Positions 1 to 12,136 of a stretch of DNA of 64,000 nucleotides are shown one piece after another; position 1 is the stretch's first letter, and every line of letters begins with the position of its first letter. The notes beneath the pieces were generated by a model that was not told where the DNA came from, ran no database searches, and saw only the letters and a list, made by a program, of their open reading frames with translations. This DNA comes from Proteobacteria bacterium SG_bin6 (lineage in GTDB: Bacteria; Pseudomonadota; Alphaproteobacteria; Sphingomonadales; Sphingomonadaceae): contig LWDJ01000030.1 in assembly GCA_002083435.1 (NCBI GenBank), forward strand, positions 1-64,000, read 5' to 3'. A program made the position numbers and the translations under genes.

Positions 1-44
1 CAATCAGAATGCGCAGAAACTGTCACGCCGCGACAATCAACTTC

Positions 45-314
45 TCATCCTGATCGTCGCGCTGCTCTCACCTTGAATGTCGCGCTACACTGCGCGAAGA
101 TCGCCGGTCCTTCTTCCTCATAGAGGCGCAGAATGTCGGCTGCGCGCAGGCCGAGAGCGAGACCGATGGCGATGATCCCGCCCGTCGATGTTCCCGCGAT
201 CAAGTCGAAGTAGCGCCCGATCGGCTGTTCGAGATCTTGCTCAAGATTGGCGAGGAAGGCCGCCGGGAAAGTTCCCCGGATGCCGCCCCCATCGATGGTC
301 AGGATGCGCTTCAC
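45..314 (-). pseudogene. Patatin-like phospholipase, N-terminal fragment
   Basis: The 89-aa product begins like a patatin/CapV-type lipid hydrolase: the glycine-rich DGGGIRG oxyanion motif at residues 8-14 and the nucleophile elbow GTSTG at 41-45 (Ser43). The family then needs a further 150 or more residues including a catalytic Asp in a DG(A/G) motif. Here patatin similarity seems to fade after about residue 75 and a stop follows a short basic tail, so the catalytic dyad is incomplete. The other two frames downstream also stop quickly. The start is a GTG with a GGAG about 9 bases upstream, 18 bases after the DUF2188 stop, so the two were probably cotranscribed. I read it as a remnant left by recombination or deletion. 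A short functional variant is less likely. Confidence 0.6.
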
Positions 315-332
315 CGCCGACTGCTCCTGCGC

Positions 333-569
333 TCAGTGCTTCTTGTCGCGCGGCGGCATCGGGTCGTTGCCCGGCGCGACCGTATCCGAATCGCGCCAGC
401 GGCCGTCACGCCCCTGGATACGGACTTCGCCGCCCCCCAGGTTGCGCACCGTCTGCTTGGCGGCCTGCTCTGCGGAACGCTGGGTCGAATGCACGCTGCT
501 GGCGCGCTGCGCGCCCGCCGCCTTCACGGCCCATCCGTTCGGGTGCTTCGTCACATATCGGTCTGCCAT
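333..569 (-). CDS. DUF2188 domain small protein
   Basis: A 78-aa basic protein with the typical DUF2188 layout: a short strand pattern around YVTKHPNGWAVKAAGA, a helix rich in Q/A (TQRSAEQAAKQTV), then GGEVRIQGRDGRWRDSDT near the C-terminus. The molecular role of DUF2188 is unknown; members are small and often sit in accessory DNA. The ATG follows an AAGGAG about 7 bases upstream. It is the first gene of a minus-strand pair with the truncated patatin gene and is divergent from the WYL regulator, so the roughly 100-base gap between them must hold promoters for both directions. Confidence 0.75.
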   Translation of the reverse strand: MADRYVTKHPNGWAVKAAGAQRASSVHSTQRSAEQAAKQTVRNLGGGEVRIQGRDGRWRDSDTVAPGNDPMPPRDKKH

Positions 570-605
570 AACCTCACTCCTTGACTCGACTCACATTAAC
601 CGCAT

Positions 606-648
606 ATAAACTATTCTCATCGAACGTCAAGATTCGCATAGTTTCTAT
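606..648. promoter_or_regulatory. Candidate operator in the DUF2188/WYL divergent gap
   Basis: An imperfect inverted repeat, ATAAACTAT at 606-614 and ATAGTTTCTAT at 638-648, with about 23 bases between the arms, lies in an AT-rich stretch of the divergent promoter region. WYL regulators of defence loci commonly autoregulate through inverted repeats, so it is a plausible operator for the gene starting at 669. That function is inferred from position. Confidence 0.35.
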
Positions 649-668
649 ACTAATGGAGAGTCGCCAAG

Positions 669-1532
669 GTGCGCTGGGGTGTCGAGCAACGACTGGAGTT
701 TATCGAGTTCCGCCTGTTCTGGGAGGGCACGATCAACCGCGCCGATATCATCGAATGCTTCGGTGTCTCGACGCCGCAAGCATCGAAGGATCTGTCGCTT
801 TATCAAGCGCGTGCGCCAGGCAACATGCTCTACGACGCAAGCGCCAAGCGCTACGTGGCGGCAGACGCATTCGTGCTGCGGTTTCTCGATCCTGACCCGT
901 ACAAGTATCTCTCGCAGCTCAGGGCCGTTGCCGAGGGGATGTTGCCGGCAAGCGAGTCATGGATCGCAGCGATGCCGAGCGCTGACGTCGCGCTCACGCC
1001 CAAGCGCGAAATCGACATCGCTATCCTGCGACGGGTTCTCGAAGCGGTACGGGAGAACCAGTCGATCGACGTATTCTACCAGTCCATGAACAGCGCCCGG
1101 CCCGACCCGATCTGGCGGCGGATGACACCGCACGCGTTCGGGTACGATGGTTTTCGCTGGCACGTGCGAGGGTTTTGTCACGTCGAGAACAAATTCAAGG
1201 ACTTCCTGCTTCCCCGGATCCTGGAGGTTGGCGGGAAAGGTGAGCCGGGCCAATCTGGCGAACATGACTGGCTCTGGAACAACTATTTCGATGTGATTGT
1301 CGGTCCACACCCGGAGCTGACCGAAAGTCAGAAGCGAGTTGTCGCCAAGGACTACGGCCTCGAAGTCGACACAACGGTGCTTTCCGTGCGCTATGCGATG
1401 CTATTTTATGTATTGAAAAGGCTCGGTTTGCTTGATGATGCCGCAAAGCGCAGTGCGCGAAGCCAACATATCGTCAATGTGAACCGCAAGGAAACGCTGG
1501 TCGCGCTCGAACGCGCCGAGTTCCAGCTTTAG
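669..1532 (+). CDS. WYL-domain transcriptional regulator of the defence module
   Basis: A 287-aa protein with an N-terminal winged-helix-like region (about residues 1-75, including IIECFGVSTPQASKDLSLYQ as a helix-turn-helix) and a WYL-type ligand-sensing domain at about 120-200 (DPIWRRMTPHAFGYDGFRWHVRGFC), followed by a C-terminal WCX-like extension. The layout matches the CapW/BrxR type of regulator that represses CBASS, BREX and other defence operons until infection or DNA damage. The GTG start has a GGAGA about 8 bases upstream. It lies 20 bases ahead of the helicase gene in the same direction, consistent with local control. The ligand and operator are not known. Confidence 0.85.
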   Translation: MRWGVEQRLEFIEFRLFWEGTINRADIIECFGVSTPQASKDLSLYQARAPGNMLYDASAKRYVAADAFVLRFLDPDPYKYLSQLRAVAEGMLPASESWIAAMPSADVALTPKREIDIAILRRVLEAVRENQSIDVFYQSMNSARPDPIWRRMTPHAFGYDGFRWHVRGFCHVENKFKDFLLPRILEVGGKGEPGQSGEHDWLWNNYFDVIVGPHPELTESQKRVVAKDYGLEVDTTVLSVRYAMLFYVLKRLGLLDDAAKRSARSQHIVNVNRKETLVALERAEFQL

Positions 1533-1552
1533 GACGTGGACAGGGGACGGTA

Positions 1553-5058
<3,506 letters not shown>

Positions 5059-5062
<4 letters not shown>

Positions 5063-5910
5063 AGCTGGGTTTTACAGAGTTCTCTTATGGCTACGCTTTC
5101 ACGGAGAACCTGATCCGGTCGAGCGCCAGCGGGCCAGCATCTGCGCCTGTTTTCCCTAATCTCGTCCAGGAAGCCAAGCTGGGTTACGACGTGCGGATCG
5201 ACATGCCGGGCTCACCGCTGTTCTTCCAGTTCAAGCTGCCTGAGCTGATGGTGCGGGATACTGCACGGGAAATTGCGCAGTTGGGACTGGCGGGGCTCTC
5301 AACGCCGTTCTTCCGGATGCCCCTGATGCGTCGCGATCTCTCGGATCAGCATGCCCATCTTATGCAATTAGAAGCGAAATTCCCCGGCGCGGTCTATTAT
5401 GCGTCACCCACGTGCGAAAGTACCGCAGCGTTCAACGCTGCCTATGCTCTCGCACAGGTTCACACCAGCTCCGTGTTGATCTCACCTCGCGCGATTGGCC
5501 CCTTGCCTGACGATAAAGGCCACGTGGTTTCATATGTTGCCGGAGCCACGATCGCTTGGCGATGTTCCGAGCCAAGAAAGGTCAAGGTAGCTGACTTTGC
5601 GGCGATATCGAATGCGGTGACCGAGCGGCTAGCTCAGAATTCCGATGACTCGCTGGAAGAGACGGTCGGGCAGGTTCGGGAAAAAGTTTGGCCGCTGGTG
5701 CCAGAGGGGCTTCGAGATGCTGAAGATGCGATACGTGATCGATTCCCGATAGCCCCTGAAGGGGCTGATGCCGGCGCGGAAGAGGATCTTCGCTTCCGCA
5801 AAGTCACAAGAGAAATTTTGGTTCTTCGAGAGGTGGTCCGCGTCGGCCTTGGCGTCGACTTCGTGATTGCGCAGCCTCGCGAACATAAGAAAGAAGTCGA
5901 AACGTCATGA
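5059..5910 (+). CDS. Unassigned protein of the defence module, possible QxK nuclease fold
   Basis: I do not recognise a named family for this 283-aa protein. It has no signal peptide or membrane segment. Residues 42-59 read GYDVRID...FFQFK, with D44 and Q57-F-K59 spaced like the D...(E/Q)xK core of PD-(D/E)XK nucleases; Mrr-type enzymes use QxK. Residue 26 onward (SAPVFPNLVQEAKLGYDV) could supply the preceding helix and glutamate. The C-terminal third is charged and probably helical. The gene overlaps the helicase stop and the methylase start by 4 bases each, so it is translationally coupled to both and is likely a subunit. The nuclease idea is an inference from motif spacing only. Confidence 0.7.
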
Positions 5911-8633
5911 CTACCCCCTACACAAAGAAACTAATCGAAGTCGCGATCCCGCTTGAAGCAATCAACGCTGCTTCCGCCCGCGAGAAGTCGATCCGTCACG
6001 GCCACCCGTCCACGCTGCATCTTTGGTGGGCGCGGCGGCCGCTTGCGGCTTGCCGCGCAGTGCTTTTCGCCCAGCTGGTGGATGATCCGTCGAGCCACCC
6101 AGACCAGTTCACGACCGAGGAGGAAGTTCAGGCTGAGCGTGATCGCCTCTTCCGGATCATCGAGGATTTGGTGAAGTGGGAGAACTCCACCAACGAGGAA
6201 GTCCTCGAACGCGCACGTGCAGAGATCCGCAGGAACTTTCCAAACGGCGTTCCACCGGCCTACGATCCCTTCTCCGGCGGTTGCTCAATTCCGCTAGAAG
6301 CCCTGCGGCTTGGTCTGCCTGCTACAGGTTCTGACTTGAACCCAGTTGCGGTGATGATCGGTAAGGCAATGATCGAACTGCCTTCCAAGTTCAAAGATCG
6401 AAAGCCCATCCATCCAGGAAAGCCAGAGCGCCTTCACTACCGTGGAGCGGAAGGGCTCGCCGAGGATATTCTTTGGTATGCACAGGCGCTGACCGCGAAG
6501 GCATGGGACAAGATTGGCCATCTCTATCCGCAGGTGGCTCTCACCAAGGCGCAAGGCGGTGGCGACGCTACTGTGCTCGCATGGTTGTGGGCTCGAACTG
6601 TAGCTAGTCCAAACCCAGCGGTGCGTGGGGCTCACGTGCCGCTGATCTCGAACTACTGGCTTTGTAACAAGCCCAAGAAATCGGTCTGGGTTGAACCTGT
6701 TGTCAGCGGGACCGAGTTTTCCTTCGAAGTGCACAATGGCAAACCGGCTGACCCTGCGCTTGTGGCGACCGGAACTAAAGCTGGGCGTGGTGCGAACTTC
6801 AAGTGCCTTTTAACTGGCGATGCCATTACTGCTGATTACGTAAAAGCTGAAGGTATGACTGGCAGAATGGGCTGGCGATTGCTTGCTATAGTCTTAGAAG
6901 GCAAGGGAGGGCGCAGGTATGTCGCGCCTACGGAAGAACATCAAGCTCTGGCATTCAGCGAAAAACCTGAATGGAAACCGGAGTACCCCCTGTCTCAGCA
7001 TCCCCAATATATGAGCGTGACCAACTACGGTCCGACAAACATTTCTGATCTTTTCATGGACAGGCAGACAATTGCCCTAACGACTTTTATGGGCCTCATT
7101 TCGGAAGTGGTCCACGAAATTCCAGACGAAGATTATCGCAAGGCCATTTACACATATCTAGTTTTGGGTGTGAGTCGATTGGCAAATCGGCAATCCACGA
7201 GCGCATTCTGGGACACTGCTGGCGAGAACGTACAGCAGGTGTTCGCGATGCAAGCGCTGCCCATGAGGTGGGACACTGTTGAAGGTAACCCCTTCTCATC
7301 CTCATCAGGCAATTTCGTGGGTCAGGTCGAATATCTAGCGAAAGCCGTGTCAGCACTTCCTTGCTCAGATCAGGGAGGCGTTGAGAGACAAATGGATGCC
7401 CAGAACGTCGATTTTTCAGGCTACGTCATTTCAACAGACCCGCCCTACTACGACAATGTCCCCTACGCCGACCTTTCGGACTTTTTCTACGTCTGGCTTA
7501 GGAAGGGACTTGCAGGAACGTACCCGGAATTGTTCTCAACCATGCTGGTTCCCAAGCAGGAAGAACTGGTCGCCGACTATAAACGGCACGGTGGCAAGGA
7601 CGAAGCGGACAACTTCTTCCTCGAAGGCATGACCACGGTCATGCATCATATGGCCACCCAGGGCCGTCCCGATGTTCCAGCCGCAATCTATTATGCTTTC
7701 CGTCAAGGGGAGGTAGATGAGAGCGGCTTCTCAGTAAAAGGGTGGGCGACATTCCTTCAGGCGATCGTCGATGCAGGATACTCGATCGGCGCAACGTGGC
7801 CTGTTCGCACGGAACTCGTGGGCAACCTGAAGAAGAACAAGAATGCTCTAGCGACGTCTGTCGTGATGGCCTGTAGGCCGCGCCCGGCCGACGCTGAGAT
7901 CATTTCGCGTGTCGAGTTCATCCGCGCTTTGCGCCGAGAGCTGCCCGCGGCCCTCAAAGAAATGCATCGTGCGAGCATTGCACCTGTGGACATTCCCCAA
8001 GCGTCCATTGGCCCAGGCATCGCGATTTTCAGTCGTTATGCTTCCGTGATCGAGCGCGATGACAAGCCCATGTCGGTGAAGACTGCTCTGCAGATTATCA
8101 ACGAGGAGCTCGACCAATATCTGTCTGCGCAAGAGGGGGATTTCGATCCGGAAACGCGCTTTGCGGTGACCTGGTTCACGCAACACGGCTTCGAAAAGGG
8201 GATGTTCGGCGACGCCGATAGCCTTGCACGCGCACGCGGCATTTCAGTCGACGATGTGCGCCACGCTGGTATCGTAGAATCATCTGCTGGTCGCGTGCGG
8301 ATCTACAAGCGTGAAGAGCTTGAGGAAGGCTGGGATCCAGAAGCTGACAGGCACCTCACAATCTGGGAGTGCTGCCAATATCTGGTGCGCCAACATCAGC
8401 TGGACGGTTTGTCGCACGATACAGCCGTACTGCTGAAAAAGTTCGGAAGTGACAAGGCCGAAGCGGTGAAAGACTTGGCTTACGTCCTTTATGAAATCAG
8501 CGACAAGCGGCGGCAGGATCGGCAGGAAGCCACAGCCTACAACGCCCTGATTACTGACTGGACCGAACTTACCCGACAGGCAGCTGCTGTCCACGACACG
8601 CGCCGTGACGGCCAGATGCGCTTCGACGTCTAA
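5907..8633 (+). CDS. DUF1156 adenine-specific DNA methylase
   Basis: A 908-aa member of the COG1743 family. The N-terminus has the DUF1156 hallmark HPSTLHLWWARRPL (about residues 33-46). Methyltransferase motif I is DPFSGGCSIPLEALRLG at about 120, with SDLNPVAV after it, and catalytic motif IV is DPPYYDN at 511-517, predicting N6-adenine (or N4-cytosine) methylation with S-adenosylmethionine. A roughly 390-residue segment lies between motifs I and IV, and the DNA there is visibly less GC-rich than its neighbours. COG1743 genes commonly neighbour DUF499 (COG1483) ATPases, as here. It starts 4 bases inside the preceding gene and ends 11 bases before the ATPase gene. Target site unknown. Confidence 0.9.
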   Translation: MTTPYTKKLIEVAIPLEAINAASAREKSIRHGHPSTLHLWWARRPLAACRAVLFAQLVDDPSSHPDQFTTEEEVQAERDRLFRIIEDLVKWENSTNEEVLERARAEIRRNFPNGVPPAYDPFSGGCSIPLEALRLGLPATGSDLNPVAVMIGKAMIELPSKFKDRKPIHPGKPERLHYRGAEGLAEDILWYAQALTAKAWDKIGHLYPQVALTKAQGGGDATVLAWLWARTVASPNPAVRGAHVPLISNYWLCNKPKKSVWVEPVVSGTEFSFEVHNGKPADPALVATGTKAGRGANFKCLLTGDAITADYVKAEGMTGRMGWRLLAIVLEGKGGRRYVAPTEEHQALAFSEKPEWKPEYPLSQHPQYMSVTNYGPTNISDLFMDRQTIALTTFMGLISEVVHEIPDEDYRKAIYTYLVLGVSRLANRQSTSAFWDTAGENVQQVFAMQALPMRWDTVEGNPFSSSSGNFVGQVEYLAKAVSALPCSDQGGVERQMDAQNVDFSGYVISTDPPYYDNVPYADLSDFFYVWLRKGLAGTYPELFSTMLVPKQEELVADYKRHGGKDEADNFFLEGMTTVMHHMATQGRPDVPAAIYYAFRQGEVDESGFSVKGWATFLQAIVDAGYSIGATWPVRTELVGNLKKNKNALATSVVMACRPRPADAEIISRVEFIRALRRELPAALKEMHRASIAPVDIPQASIGPGIAIFSRYASVIERDDKPMSVKTALQIINEELDQYLSAQEGDFDPETRFAVTWFTQHGFEKGMFGDADSLARARGISVDDVRHAGIVESSAGRVRIYKREELEEGWDPEADRHLTIWECCQYLVRQHQLDGLSHDTAVLLKKFGSDKAEAVKDLAYVLYEISDKRRQDRQEATAYNALITDWTELTRQAAAVHDTRRDGQMRFDV

Positions 8634-8644
8634 AGGGAACGACC

Positions 8645-11600
8645 ATGGCAAAAAGCACCCGCCAGTATGTGTTCGAAGGCATGGAACTGTTGCCTTCCGC
8701 GTTGATCCCGTTTGTGGAAAAGCGCCTGGAAAGCTCGATCAAGGGCCATTGGCAGCTGGAAGTGGTCCAGCGCGTTCAAGGGTTGCGCCCCAATTCGAAG
8801 GGCGACGTGGGCTGGGACCAGCAAGGTCTTCTCAAGACGATGATGGCTTTCTGGAAGGACGCCTTCGCCACGGTGCTGGGGCATCCCGAGCGCTCGTATG
8901 TGTCTGAGCTACTCGATGTCCGAAACAAGCTCTCGCACAACGAGACCTTCACCTACGATGATGCCGACCGCGCCCTCGACTCCATGCGCCGCCTTATGGA
9001 ATCGATCAGCGCAGGCGATGCGGCTGAGCAGCTCAGTCGGATGCGTGACACAATTCTGCGCACCAAGTTCACCGAGCTTCAGCGCAACGAGGAGCGGCGG
9101 AAGACCCAGCGGCTGGAGATTTCGGTCGAAACGGTCGCCGGTCTCAAACCGTGGCGTGAAGTCGTCGAGCCGCACCAGGATGTGGCGACCGGCGAGTTCC
9201 AGCAGGCGGAGTTCGCCGCAGATCTCGCCAAGGTCCATTCGGGCAGCGCTCCCGCAGAGTATCGCGACCCGAAGCAGTTCTTCAGCCGTACCTACCTGAC
9301 GGAGGGCTTGAGCACTCTTCTGGTCGGCGCAGCCAAGCGCTTGTCCGGAACTGGCGGCGACCCAGTGGTTGAACTGCAAACCAACTTCGGCGGCGGCAAG
9401 ACCCACTCGATGCTGGCGCTCTACCACATGGCTGGCACGACACCGGTGCAGGACCTGTCTGGCCTCGACCAGCTGCTGGAGACCAACGGTCTGACGGTGC
9501 CCAGTGGCATCAACCGGGCTGTCCTCGTCGGCACGTCGCGTGGCCCGCAGGACGTGCTTAATGCTGATGGCGGTCGGAAGATCAGGACCACCTGGGGCGA
9601 TCTTGCCTGGCAGCTGGGCGGTGCCGACGCCTTCGACATGGTCGCGGAGAATGACGCGACCGGGATCGCACCCGGCTCGAACCTTCTTGAAGCGATCTTC
9701 AAGAAGTGCGCCCCATGCCTCATCCTGATCGACGAATGGGTCGCCTACTTGCGCCAGATCTACAAGGTCGAGGGGCTGCCATCCGGGTCCTTCGATGCAA
9801 ATCTGTCGTTCGTCCAGGCGCTGACCGAGGCGGTGAAGGCCAGCCCCGGCACGCTGCTGGTGGCGTCCTTGCCGGCGTCGCAGATTGAGGTCGGCGGCGA
9901 AGGCGGCCAGGAGGCCTTGGCTCGTCTCAAACAGACGTTCAGCCGCGTCGAATCCTCATGGCGACCGGCCAGCCAGGAGGAGAGCTACGAGATCGTACGT
10001 CGGCGCCTGTTCAAGGAAATCCCCGGCGACCGTTTCCACCACCGTGACAACACGTTGAAGCAGTTTGCGAAGCTATACCGCGAAAACGCCAACGATTTTC
10101 CGCAGGGCTGCGCCGATGAAGATTATCGGCGCAAGCTGGAGAAGGCATACCCGATCCATCCGGAACTGTTCGATCAGCTCTACACCAGCTGGGGATCGCT
10201 TGAAAAATTCCAGCGTACCCGCGGTGTGCTCCGATTGATGGCGCAGGCCATTCACGAATTGTGGATGAGCGGCGATCCCTCAGTCATGATCATGCCGGGC
10301 AGTGTCGCCATCAATTCGCCGCGCGTGGAACCCGAACTGCTGCATTATCTTGATGTCAGCTGGCAATCGATCATTGCTGGCGACGTCGATGGCACGGCTT
10401 CGACCCCATACAAGATCGACCAATCGGCGCCCAACCTCAACCGCTACTCGGCAACGCGCCGTGTCGCCCGCGCCATCTTCATGGGCACGGCACCGACTCA
10501 CCAGCAACAGAACACGGGCCTCGACGACAAGCAGATCAACCTCGGCGTCGTGCAGCCGGGCGAGCGGCCAGCCATTTTTGGCGACGCATTGCGGCGCCTG
10601 ACCAATCAGGCCAAGTTCATGCACTCGGACCTCGGGCGCTACTGGTATTCGATGGCGGCCAGTCTGAATCGCATTGCGACGGACCGAGCGGCTCAGATCG
10701 AAGCAGCGTTGGTCGATGTGACGATCGACGCAGAGCTGACCAAATACGTCAATGCGCTGCCCGATCGAGGACATTTCGACGCCGTGCAGGTTGCACCGGC
10801 AGGGTCGGCCGAGGTGCCGGATGAGGCCGGTGGAGTCCGGGCGGTGGTCTTGGGTGTAGCGCATCCGCATAATGGCCGGGAAGGCTCGGAAGCGTTGGTT
10901 GAAGCCAAGGAAATCCTGATGCAGCGCGGCAGCACGCCGCGCGTGTACCGGAATATGCTGGTATTCATCGCAGCCGATGCAAAGCAGCTCGACAACCTCA
11001 AGGACGCTGTTCGCGCATCACTCGCCTGGAATGAAATCGTCCGAGATACGGACCGCCTCAACCTTACACAGAGCGATAGCGCTCTGGCCAAGGCAAAGCT
11101 CGCCGAAGCCAACGAAACGGTGAAGACGCGGCTTAAGGAAGCGTGGTGCTACCTTCACTATCCGGCGCAGGAAAGTGCGCAGGCAGACCTTGAATGGGTC
11201 TCCGGCAAGATCCCCGCTCAAGACGGATTGCTCGCTCGCGCCAGCAAGAAGCTGATCGGCGAAGAAGGGCTGTTGACCGAACTTGGCCCGACGCGGCTTG
11301 ATAGGGATCTGCAGAAGTACATCTGGAACGACCGGCCCCACCTTCAACTGCGGGATCTGCGCGAGTACCTCAACCGCTACATCTACCTGCCCCGTCTCAA
11401 GAATCAGGACGTGCTGATCAGGTCTGTGCAGTCCGCAGTGAGTGGGATGCTGCCTGGGCCATTTGCTTATGCGGAGCGTTGGGAAGAATCGACAGGCAGG
11501 TATCTTGGTCTGGCGATTGATCACACCAGCAACGCGATGATCGTCATCGACGGCGATAGCGTCATCATCAGGCCTGAAGTTGCTGAAGCGCACCGTCCGG

Positions 11601-11938
11601 CACCTTCGCAACCCACCGAACCCCAACCGGGAACACCGGAGACCGGCAACCCCGCCGAACCGGGGAGTCAGACGCCGGGTCAGGAACCGACCCCGCCTGT
11701 CGAGCGCAATCCGACCCGGTTCAGTGGCACGGTCATGATCTCACCAGATCGCCCCGCCCGTGACATGCACCAGATCGTCGAAGCCATAGTCGAGCAATTG
11801 ACGACGCTCCAAGGCAGCAAGGTGACTCTGCGGCTCGAGATTGAAGCAGAAGTGCCCGCCGGCCTCGATCGCGCCAAGGTTCGCACACTTATCGAAAATG
11901 CCAATACCCTTGGCTTCGCGGAAAAATCTGTCGAGTGA
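8645..11938 (+). CDS. DUF499 ATPase with N-terminal Swt1-like HEPN domain
   Basis: A 1097-aa COG1483-type AAA+ protein. The first 150 residues are helical and contain R93-N-K-L-S-H98, the Rx4-6H signature of HEPN ribonucleases, in a Swt1-like context (YVSELLDVRNKLSHNETF). Walker A NFGGGKTHS is at about 247-255 and a Walker B-like CLILIDEWVAYLRQ near 358-371. A Pro/Thr/Glu-rich linker (about 980-1020) precedes a small C-terminal domain. DUF499 proteins sit beside DUF1156 methylases in many genomes and are thought to be the ATPase of a modification-based defence system. The ATG has an AAGGGA upstream. A long hairpin follows the stop, suggesting the end of the operon. Confidence 0.88.
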   Translation: MAKSTRQYVFEGMELLPSALIPFVEKRLESSIKGHWQLEVVQRVQGLRPNSKGDVGWDQQGLLKTMMAFWKDAFATVLGHPERSYVSELLDVRNKLSHNETFTYDDADRALDSMRRLMESISAGDAAEQLSRMRDTILRTKFTELQRNEERRKTQRLEISVETVAGLKPWREVVEPHQDVATGEFQQAEFAADLAKVHSGSAPAEYRDPKQFFSRTYLTEGLSTLLVGAAKRLSGTGGDPVVELQTNFGGGKTHSMLALYHMAGTTPVQDLSGLDQLLETNGLTVPSGINRAVLVGTSRGPQDVLNADGGRKIRTTWGDLAWQLGGADAFDMVAENDATGIAPGSNLLEAIFKKCAPCLILIDEWVAYLRQIYKVEGLPSGSFDANLSFVQALTEAVKASPGTLLVASLPASQIEVGGEGGQEALARLKQTFSRVESSWRPASQEESYEIVRRRLFKEIPGDRFHHRDNTLKQFAKLYRENANDFPQGCADEDYRRKLEKAYPIHPELFDQLYTSWGSLEKFQRTRGVLRLMAQAIHELWMSGDPSVMIMPGSVAINSPRVEPELLHYLDVSWQSIIAGDVDGTASTPYKIDQSAPNLNRYSATRRVARAIFMGTAPTHQQQNTGLDDKQINLGVVQPGERPAIFGDALRRLTNQAKFMHSDLGRYWYSMAASLNRIATDRAAQIEAALVDVTIDAELTKYVNALPDRGHFDAVQVAPAGSAEVPDEAGGVRAVVLGVAHPHNGREGSEALVEAKEILMQRGSTPRVYRNMLVFIAADAKQLDNLKDAVRASLAWNEIVRDTDRLNLTQSDSALAKAKLAEANETVKTRLKEAWCYLHYPAQESAQADLEWVSGKIPAQDGLLARASKKLIGEEGLLTELGPTRLDRDLQKYIWNDRPHLQLRDLREYLNRYIYLPRLKNQDVLIRSVQSAVSGMLPGPFAYAERWEESTGRYLGLAIDHTSNAMIVIDGDSVIIRPEVAEAHRPAPSQPTEPQPGTPETGNPAEPGSQTPGQEPTPPVERNPTRFSGTVMISPDRPARDMHQIVEAIVEQLTTLQGSKVTLRLEIEAEVPAGLDRAKVRTLIENANTLGFAEKSVE

Positions 11939-11964
11939 CGCAAGCTCGAATTTCTTACAGTGTG

Positions 11965-12001
11965 GCCCAGATATTTCTCCAAATTGGAGAGATATCTGGG
12001 C
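11965..12001 (+). terminator. Long stem-loop after the DUF499 gene
   Basis: GCCCAGATATTTCTCC (11965-11980) and GGAGAGATATCTGGGC (11986-12001) pair over 16 positions with one G-U pair, around an AAATT loop. It starts 26 bases after the DUF499 stop. No U-tract follows, so it may be a Rho-assisted terminator or mRNA 3' stabiliser. As a near-palindrome upstream of the LysR gene it could also be a protein site. Confidence 0.6.
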
Positions 12002-12136
12002 AGCTCTCTGAATTGTAAAATCTGTGCTTAAGTTATCGTTTCAATACACTACATTGCTGATGACGAATTTTTTCATTGAACACGAATGCTGAACTTGCCT
12101 CAATTGGCATAAGGGAGCGAGTTTGGGGGCGGATGC

